Program-made: the position numbers and the translations under genes
Shown here: positions 42,323 through 47,561 of the stretch, one piece after another
Position numbering within the stretch: position 1 is the stretch's first letter
Layout of the letters: every line of letters starts with the position of its first letter
Origin: an uncultured Prochlorococcus sp.
Lineage (GTDB): Bacteria > Cyanobacteriota > Cyanobacteriia > PCC-6307 > Cyanobiaceae
Direction: 5' to 3'
Length of the DNA: 47,561 nucleotides
Assembly (NCBI GenBank): GCA_902534685.1
Contig: CACAQP010000002.1
Location: forward strand, 1-47,561
Notes under the pieces: model-generated
The model's input: the letters and a program-made list of their open reading frames with translations, nothing else
Databases searched by the model: none
Told to the model about the DNA's origin: nothing

Positions 42323-42592
42323 TCATCCGTAATGGTAATAGACCTCCGTCCAGCCTTTTTGGTGAAGCTCGTTCCACTTTTCCCAAGCTGCATCTATGTT
42401 AAGTTTTTTTGAGGATTTGTACCCTTCAGGTTCCCCAAGGTGATTTGCATAAAAAAGATGAGTATGAATTTTTAGATTAGGTTTAGGGGAATTTTTGCAT
42501 TCTTCGAAAAAGATCATTCTGCTACCTTCAGGATTTAGTAGGCATCCGCTTGGTCTGCTAGTGCTGCATCCGAATGAGTACTTAGGCTCCAT
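42323..42592 (-). CDS. small hypothetical protein, DUF1651-like
   Basis: An 89-residue soluble protein. The segment SGCLLNPEGSRMIFFEEC followed by DAAWEKWNELHQKGWTEVYY resembles the picocyanobacterial DUF1651 layout (GWLxxP...F......AWxxWxxLxxxGWxxV), so I place it there with moderate confidence. It has three Cys in the N-terminal half. Upstream of the hli operon on the same strand with a 165-base gap; several DUF1651-type genes in Prochlorococcus lie near stress-response genes as far as I recall. Function unknown. Confidence 0.6.
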   Translation of the reverse strand: MEPKYSFGCSTSRPSGCLLNPEGSRMIFFEECKNSPKPNLKIHTHLFYANHLGEPEGYKSSKKLNIDAAWEKWNELHQKGWTEVYYHYG

Positions 42593-42738
42593 GATTTCCT
42601 TTAAAGTTCAGTTGGCTTTAATACATTTGTACTATAAATTATATTCTTATTGTTTCGCTGTCAATCCTTTTAAGGTTAAGTACTTATTTACTTATAATTA
42701 TTTTGTTTTTTAATAGAAAAGATAATTTATCTAAGCTC

Positions 42739-42921
42739 ATGAATTACAGGGAAGATTTAGAAATCAAACTACAAAAAGTAACACTTGCAATGCAGGAAGT
42801 TGTAGAGGATATCTATAAAAGTGACTACGAGAAACAAAGGATAATATCCAAACTTATTGAAATTAAAGAAACAATCATTTCAAGGGGTATTGAACTTAAT
42901 ATTAAATTAGATGCAGCCTAA
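42739..42921 (+). CDS. small helical hypothetical protein
   Basis: A 60-residue ORF from the ATG at 42739; the track starts 12 codons earlier at a TTG. MNYREDLEIKLQKVTLAMQEVV and KQRIISKLIEIKETIISRGIEL form heptad-like amphipathic helices, so a small coiled-coil hairpin is likely. No Shine-Dalgarno is visible. Not recognised. Confidence 0.5.
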   Translation: MNYREDLEIKLQKVTLAMQEVVEDIYKSDYEKQRIISKLIEIKETIISRGIELNIKLDAA

Positions 42922-42994
42922 AAATATTGAATATCTCATGAATGTTTTATAACTTTTAGAATAATGTTATTAAAAATGATGGTTTATTTATCAA

Positions 42995-43156
42995 ATGCAG
43001 CCTGGTACTTTTGAATTATTGATTCTAGTATTTATCTTTTTAGGTCTTCAAGCTTGGTGGATTATCCCAATAATAAATAAAAATAATCAATTGAATAAGA
43101 GAGGTAAGGATTTAAGAGAGGAAATTAATCAATTAGAAAAATTATATAAAAAATAA
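42995..43156 (+). CDS. small membrane-anchored coiled protein (53 aa)
   Basis: A 53-codon ORF missed by the ORF track. It begins MQPGTFELL, forms one hydrophobic helix (ILVFIFLGLQAWWIIPI), then a basic linker and a charged helix (LNKRGKDLREEINQLEKLYKK). The layout, helix first then a short cytosolic coiled coil, is that of a small membrane scaffold. It lies 73 bases after the preceding small ORF on the same strand and 50 before the cupin. Not recognised. Confidence 0.6.
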   Translation: MQPGTFELLILVFIFLGLQAWWIIPIINKNNQLNKRGKDLREEINQLEKLYKK

Positions 43157-43206
43157 ATAAATTTATTATTTTTAAACTAGTTATTATAAATGTAAAAAAA
43201 TACCTA

Positions 43207-43629
43207 ATGAAATTAAAAAAAATTATTGCATTCATATATCTTTTTATTGGGACTTTAGGATTAATACAAATTTCTTTTGCTGAAGAAAAGATTGAAGTTA
43301 TACCCCTTATTCAAAGTTCCAGAGGACTAAGTGGTAAAAATTTTAATTATCTCGAGGGTAAGCCTGAATTAAGACTTTTAAAGGTAATGATTCCTGTTGG
43401 CTTGAAAACTCCAATTCATACGCATCCTTCTCCAATGTTGATTCATGTCACAAGAGGAAGATTAAAGCATGTGAGGGGTGAAGAAATTAATTTCTTTAAA
43501 GCAGGTGATGCATTTATAGAGAGTAATAATGGGGGCGCCCACTATGTCAAAAATGTAGGAAAGAAGCCAGCTTTACTCCATGTGGGAGTTATATCAGTAG
43601 TTGGAATGCCTACAGCAATAAATAAATAA
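43207..43629 (+). CDS. secreted cupin-domain protein
   Basis: A 140-residue protein exported by an N-terminal signal peptide (IIAFIYLFIGTLGLIQISFAEE, cleavage near SFA). The mature part is a single cupin: motif 1 is IHTHPSPMLIHVTRGRLKH (H-x-H with the downstream strand) and motif 2 is GDAFIESNNGGAHYVKNVG, with His that would complete a metal site. Cupins of this size may bind metal or act as isomerases or dioxygenases; which one cannot be told. Monocistronic, convergent with selO. Confidence 0.85.
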   Translation: MKLKKIIAFIYLFIGTLGLIQISFAEEKIEVIPLIQSSRGLSGKNFNYLEGKPELRLLKVMIPVGLKTPIHTHPSPMLIHVTRGRLKHVRGEEINFFKAGDAFIESNNGGAHYVKNVGKKPALLHVGVISVVGMPTAINK

Positions 43630-43673
43630 GATTTTTTCAAAGTTTTTCAATCTGCATTTTGAGGATTCAACTT

Positions 43674-45377
43674 TTATGAAGAACAGCTGTAATGAGATAT
43701 GCCTCCGTAGTTAAAATATTGGCTTGGCCTTAAACGATTATATTTTTGATCTATTTCTGGGGCTTGTTCTATATATGGATTGTTAAAAACATCCTGTAAC
43801 TCCTTTATTTTTGTGTAATTTCCTGTTTCGGCCTCTTCATATGCGGGAACTATCATCCATTCTCGCCATGTATAAACCGGGTTAAGAGATTTCATTGATG
43901 CTGATTTTGTTTTAAAATCTACCTCATTCTTTAAGATTGATTGCCAGTTTTTAAGCCAGACTTCCCATCTATTCTTGAGCTCATCATTAATTGGTAAATA
44001 AAAACTGTCTTTTAAAGAATCTAAGTTATCAGGTATGTCAGAAAGTTTACGGAAAAAAATTGTATAGTCTGCTTTTGAAATGAGCATAAGATTAAACAAT
44101 TCATTAATAAGAGCTCCGTTGTAATTATCTAAACCAAGTTTGCTCGCCCACATTTTCTTCAAGTCTTTGTTCATCAATTCTGAAAATTCCTTGTCGATTT
44201 GATCTAACTTTTCTTGAGCTTGTTTGCTTTCTGAAAGTAAGGGGCTAAGAGAAGAACAGAATGTTTTAAAGTTTATTGCCGCAGCATAAGGTTGGTTGAA
44301 AAATGAGAAATGTTCACCTCCACCTGTCCATGGTTGAAATCTTGGGTCAAATAATTCACAGAATCCAAAGGGGCCATAATCCAAGGTATTACCTCCAGCA
44401 GCGCAATTATCACTATTGAAGTTACCCTGGCAATAACCAACTCGCATCCAGTTAGCTACAAGAGATATTAGTCTCGATCTATATAAAGAAGCCAGTTTTA
44501 TTATTTTGCTTTCAAATGAAATTTCATATTCAATTTCATCTTTATAGTTTCTATCTATAAGGTGTTGAACTATCATCTTTAGTTCACTGAGGGCCTCATC
44601 ATGCGCATTATTGCGAACGCGTCTTGCAAAAAGTTCAATCTGGCCTACACGTAAAAAAGATGGAGCGACTCTCGTTGTAATTGCTGCTTGATTATCAATC
44701 ATGATGTCAGGTTCAAAATACCTGGACCCTTTGGAATACCATGGTCTTCTAACTATTTCTGAACGTGAGACATAAAGTGTTAAAGATCTTGAGGTAGGTA
44801 TTCCCAAGGCATCCATTAATTCCTGCGCAAGAAATTCTCGTACGCTAGACCTTAAGACAGCTCTACCATCCGCTCCACGACAGTAGGGAGTTGGACCTCC
44901 TCCTTTAAGTTGCATTTCCATTCTTTCCCCATTGAATATGCCTTCAAAAACAGAAATTGCTCTGCCATCGCCATAACCATTGCCAGTGCCAAAGGGACAT
45001 TGCTGGGTATATTCAGTACCGTAAATTGATAATGCATAACCTGTCGCCCAACCAACAGGACTCATTGGATAATCAGCAACAGAAATATCACCTGAGAAAA
45101 AACGACAAAAATTATTGTCTCTAGTAAGATCTGAGCTTAGCCCTAGTTCTTTAAAAAGTTTCTTGCTATGGGAGATATATTCTGGGTCTGGAATAGCAGT
45201 TGGGAGAATTGGTACGTAATGGCCTGAATATACCGAACGCGGCTTATGATCATTTCCATCTTTTGTTGATTGAGGATCTGCTTTGAGATAATTCATAAAA
45301 GAATAGTCAGAAAGTTGAGAAAATTCAGAAAAATTTTCCGTAAGCTTTTCTTTTAATGAATTGGAATTGGTTGACAT
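43674..45377 (-). CDS. selO: protein adenylyltransferase SelO
   Basis: A 567-residue pseudokinase-fold enzyme (YdiU/UPF0061) that AMPylates proteins, linked to redox stress. The family hallmarks are GYALSIYGTEYTQQCPFGTGNGYGDGRAI (nucleotide loop), MQLKGGGPTPYCRGADGRAVLRSSVREFLAQELMDALGIPTSRSL, and the catalytic/metal region FNSDNCAAGGNTLDYGPFGFCELFDPRF. Length is slightly longer than E. coli YdiU (478), mainly through inserts in the C-terminal half. The C-terminus ends in SHYSCSS; SelO in other bacteria carries a near C-terminal Cys or Sec, as here. Convergent with the cupin gene. Confidence 0.93.
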   Translation of the reverse strand: MSTNSNSLKEKLTENFSEFSQLSDYSFMNYLKADPQSTKDGNDHKPRSVYSGHYVPILPTAIPDPEYISHSKKLFKELGLSSDLTRDNNFCRFFSGDISVADYPMSPVGWATGYALSIYGTEYTQQCPFGTGNGYGDGRAISVFEGIFNGERMEMQLKGGGPTPYCRGADGRAVLRSSVREFLAQELMDALGIPTSRSLTLYVSRSEIVRRPWYSKGSRYFEPDIMIDNQAAITTRVAPSFLRVGQIELFARRVRNNAHDEALSELKMIVQHLIDRNYKDEIEYEISFESKIIKLASLYRSRLISLVANWMRVGYCQGNFNSDNCAAGGNTLDYGPFGFCELFDPRFQPWTGGGEHFSFFNQPYAAAINFKTFCSSLSPLLSESKQAQEKLDQIDKEFSELMNKDLKKMWASKLGLDNYNGALINELFNLMLISKADYTIFFRKLSDIPDNLDSLKDSFYLPINDELKNRWEVWLKNWQSILKNEVDFKTKSASMKSLNPVYTWREWMIVPAYEEAETGNYTKIKELQDVFNNPYIEQAPEIDQKYNRLRPSQYFNYGGISHYSCSS

Positions 45378-45544
45378 TAAATTAGTAATCTATTGTTGAG
45401 TGCGTTGTAATTTCTTTAAATTCAACATCTAGATATATCTTATATATTTTTTTTTTAGGGATGTTTTCTGTCGTTACTTTTGAGATTCAATAGAAGTTAA
45501 AATTTAATATTTACTTAAAAAAAGGTTCCGCAGTAAAATGTTGT

Positions 45545-46900
45545 CTAACTTACCCAGCCTTTCAGCAAATCAAACAAACTTATAAATAGTCCAAAACCAA
45601 TAATTGGGGGCGCAACCCATCTTGTCATGAATTTTAAATAACGTGTCGTTTTGATCCCAACTTTTGAATCACTAAGTTCTTCATTAAATTTTCTAGGGAC
45701 TACCCATCCCATGAAGAAAGTAACCAAGAATCCACCAAATATTAGTAATACCCCTCCAAAAATCGAATCAACTGTTCCAAGAATATTTAAATTTAATGCA
45801 GAAGGGATGCCTGCTAAGAACAAGAATAGCGTTATCAACCAAACCGATTTTTCTCTTTTAAAGCCAAATTTATCCATTAAAGAGGAAACTGGAACCTCTA
45901 ATAATGAAACAGATGAAGTTATGGCTGCAATATAAGCTAGTGAAAAAAATGCAACAGCCACAATTCTTCCTGCTGCACCATATGAACCTAGACCTGTTGG
46001 AATTGAGATGAATAAAGCACCAACAGTGGATTCAGAGATAGCATCACTTAACCCGAATGTTAATACTATTGGAAAAGTTATAAATCCAGCCATCAGCCCA
46101 ACCAAAGTATCTAATGATGCAACTCCAACACTTAGTTTTGGAAGATTACTTTTTTTATTTAAATAGGATGCGTAGGTAACCATAATTCCAATCCCTAAGC
46201 TTAATGAAAAGAATGCTTGTGTAAATGCGTTTCTTATTGTTTGAGGATTTCTTAATTCATTAAAATCAAACTTAAGTAGAAATGTTTTATATCCTTCCCA
46301 TGCACCTGAAAGTGAAGTAGCCCAAATAGCAAGAATAACAATAATTATGAATAGTATTGGCATGAAATATTTAGTAACCTTTTCTATACCTTTTTTTATA
46401 CCTGATGAAACTATGATTGCTGTAAGTACAAGACTTAATAGGTGGCCCAACAAAACACTGCTGCCACTACTAATCGAACCAAAGAAGGTTTCTGCTTCAG
46501 TTAAATTTTTCGGTAATCCAAAAAATAAAGAATGGAACAAGGTATCTGCAGTCCATCCCATTATCACTGAATAATATGATGCTATTCCTAGTGGAGCTAT
46601 GAAGAAAAGAATTCCTAATGGATACCAATTTCTCCCAGCCAGCTTAACAGGAGCAAGCAATGTGCTTGCCATTGCGTTTCTCCCTAGAGCCATTTCAGCA
46701 ACAAATACCGGAAGACATACAATTAAAACGATCAGTATATATAAAAGTACAAAAGCCGCACCTCCACCTTGAGATGCTCTGTAAGCAAAACCCCAAAGGT
46801 TGCCTAGACCTACTGCACTACCAGCAGCGGCGAGAATGAATCCTAGCTTACTAGTCCATTGTTCTCTCTGAGAAATTTTTGAGTCCAAAATTAAAATCAA
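45545..46900 (-). CDS. sodium:neurotransmitter symporter family transporter (LeuT-like)
   Basis: A 451-residue Na+-coupled amino acid-type transporter of the NSS family with the LeuT fold. TM1 carries the unwound sodium/substrate site GSAVGLGNLWGFAYRASQGGGAAF, followed by EMALGRNAMAS at TM2, a TM6 region with AFFSLSLGIGIMVTYASYL, and TM8 around AAITSSVSLLEV with the sodium-binding Ser/Thr. About 11-12 helices. The substrate (amino acid or osmolyte) is unknown. The start given is a TTG; a second TTG lies four codons on and the conserved part begins at REQWTSKLGF, so the true start may be a few residues later. Confidence 0.93.
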   Translation of the reverse strand: MILILDSKISQREQWTSKLGFILAAAGSAVGLGNLWGFAYRASQGGGAAFVLLYILIVLIVCLPVFVAEMALGRNAMASTLLAPVKLAGRNWYPLGILFFIAPLGIASYYSVIMGWTADTLFHSLFFGLPKNLTEAETFFGSISSGSSVLLGHLLSLVLTAIIVSSGIKKGIEKVTKYFMPILFIIIVILAIWATSLSGAWEGYKTFLLKFDFNELRNPQTIRNAFTQAFFSLSLGIGIMVTYASYLNKKSNLPKLSVGVASLDTLVGLMAGFITFPIVLTFGLSDAISESTVGALFISIPTGLGSYGAAGRIVAVAFFSLAYIAAITSSVSLLEVPVSSLMDKFGFKREKSVWLITLFLFLAGIPSALNLNILGTVDSIFGGVLLIFGGFLVTFFMGWVVPRKFNEELSDSKVGIKTTRYLKFMTRWVAPPIIGFGLFISLFDLLKGWVS

Positions 46901-47023
46901 TTTTTATAGTTGATTTATAACTCATAAATGAAAATTAGTTAACACTTTGCTTAAAAAAAAACTTATTTTTTTATATTAATTATTTTGATAAAGATCTAGA
47001 ATTAAAAAACTTTAATTATTCTT

Positions 47024-47305
47024 ATGACTATAGAAACGACTATTTTAGATTTTCAACTAAGTAATAACTATGAGGAGTACGAATCATATATGAATGCAAA
47101 AGAACAGCAGACGATGTTTAAAGAGATGGGAGTTAAAACATTTTATATTGGTAAATCATTAGATGATCCTCAAAGGGCAACTGTAATTTTTCAAGGACCA
47201 GAAAATGTTTTATACGATATTTTTATTAATCCTGCAACAAAACCAATAGTTGAAGCTTCAGGTCATATTTATACGGGAACAAAAATCACTCGCTGGATTT
47301 CTTGA
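47024..47305 (+). CDS. DUF3764 family protein
   Basis: A 93-residue soluble protein of a family found mainly in marine picocyanobacteria, function unknown. The pattern is TTILDFQLSNNYEEYESYMNAKEQQTMFKEMGVKTFYIGKSLDDPQRATVIFQGPENVLYDIF with a closing strand HIYTGTKITRWIS, compatible with a dimeric alpha-beta barrel (ferredoxin-like) fold. It is followed 12 bases later by a truncated ORF on the same strand. Confidence 0.8.
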   Translation: MTIETTILDFQLSNNYEEYESYMNAKEQQTMFKEMGVKTFYIGKSLDDPQRATVIFQGPENVLYDIFINPATKPIVEASGHIYTGTKITRWIS

Positions 47306-47317
47306 AAAAAATCTTTT

Positions 47318-47561
47318 ATGAATTATCAACTTTTAATTGAATCATATTCTTTTGGGGCACCCCTATCTGAGCAAGAAATAGAACTGTTAAGTCTGGAACT
47401 TGAAACTCAAATCATGAACTTTAATATATCTACAGAATTTGGCTGTTTTAAATCAGCTCCCTCCCATATTTGCGAACGTCTTAATTTAAAAAAAGATACT
47501 TATTGGATAATGTGCCTTGCTGAAATATTAGATTTACATAAGCCCCCGAAATTTGGGAAAA
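47318..47561 (+). CDS. unknown ORF, 3'-truncated by the window end
   Basis: An open frame of at least 81 codons running off the window. It starts MNYQLLIESYSFGAPLSEQEIELL, continues with LETQIMNFNISTEFGCFKSAPSHICERLNLKKDTYWIMCLAEILDLH and is still open. The body is rich in Cys and Leu with helical character. No domain recognised from this part. It lies 12 bases after the DUF3764 gene and may be cotranscribed with it. Confidence 0.55.
   Translation, partial: MNYQLLIESYSFGAPLSEQEIELLSLELETQIMNFNISTEFGCFKSAPSHICERLNLKKDTYWIMCLAEILDLHKPPKFGK

Noticed and set aside
42495-42713. 72-aa plus-strand ORF opposite the DUF1651-like gene
   Set aside because: Antisense overlap with a more protein-like frame and no ribosome-binding site.
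1-47561. CRISPR array, insertion sequence, prophage or toxin-antitoxin module
   Set aside because: No regularly spaced repeats, transposase, phage structural genes or toxin-like partner for the RHH-like gene were seen.

Overview
The window looks like chromosomal DNA of a high-light-adapted Prochlorococcus. The evidence is very low GC, tight gene packing, psbD/psbC, ycf4, petM, an intact but tiny high-light-inducible (hli) gene cluster, a flavodoxin, a FutA/IdiA iron-binding protein, and several families typical of marine picocyanobacteria (DUF3386, DUF1824, DUF3764). This assignment rests on gene content and remembered family sequences; no database search was run. I see no insertion sequence, prophage, CRISPR array or rRNA.

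Layout. 1-7.9 kb: the 3' part of an ArnT-like glycosyltransferase, an AEC-type permease whose first membrane helix lies upstream of any normal start codon, a SemiSWEET, a cysteine-poor AhpC/TSA-like protein, flavodoxin, a DUF3386 protein, a methyltransferase, a MIF-like tautomerase and a DUF1824 protein. 8-12.7 kb: glyQ, then an envelope and iron section: a porin with a hairpin and a possible Yfr1 pairing site in its leader, a small secreted protein, a PiuC-type 2OG-Fe(II) oxygenase divergent from futA (a 16-bp palindrome lies between them), and tRNA-Ser(CGA). 12.7-15.3 kb: a membrane/TPR protein, a structured non-coding stretch, a 52-aa protein ending in a CP12-like cysteine loop, and a rhomboid protease. 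15.3-24.3 kb: a short 2Fe-2S ferredoxin overlapping cobQ, maf, the overlapping psbD-psbC operon, ycf4, a cyclophilin-like lipoprotein, ilvH, an alpha/beta hydrolase, petM and a Ycf39-like PSII assembly factor.

24.3-39.8 kb is mostly housekeeping: infA, NADPH thioredoxin reductase fused to thioredoxin (NTRC), the three-gene proton-translocating transhydrogenase operon (pntA1-pntA2-pntB) with an overlapping YheT-like hydrolase, then on the minus strand a run of HlyD-like adaptor, polA, cysS, dxr and a thioredoxin-like ferredoxin, and finally ychF on the plus strand. 39.8-43.2 kb is a small-protein zone: two overlapping ORFs of 52 and 53 aa missed by the ORF track, several one-helix membrane proteins, and a minus-strand operon of three hli genes plus a 59-aa ORF with its own promoter elements and terminator. 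43.2-47.6 kb: a secreted cupin, SelO (protein AMPylase), a sodium-dependent neurotransmitter-type symporter, a DUF3764 protein and a truncated unknown ORF.

Functionally, the window joins photosystem II core and assembly, light-stress protection, redox carriers (flavodoxin, two ferredoxin-type proteins, NTRC, transhydrogenase) and iron acquisition. The most interesting unresolved items are two genes whose conserved N-termini have no canonical start codon, the GC-rich structured region before the CP12-like mini-protein, the porin leader, and the hli operon control region.
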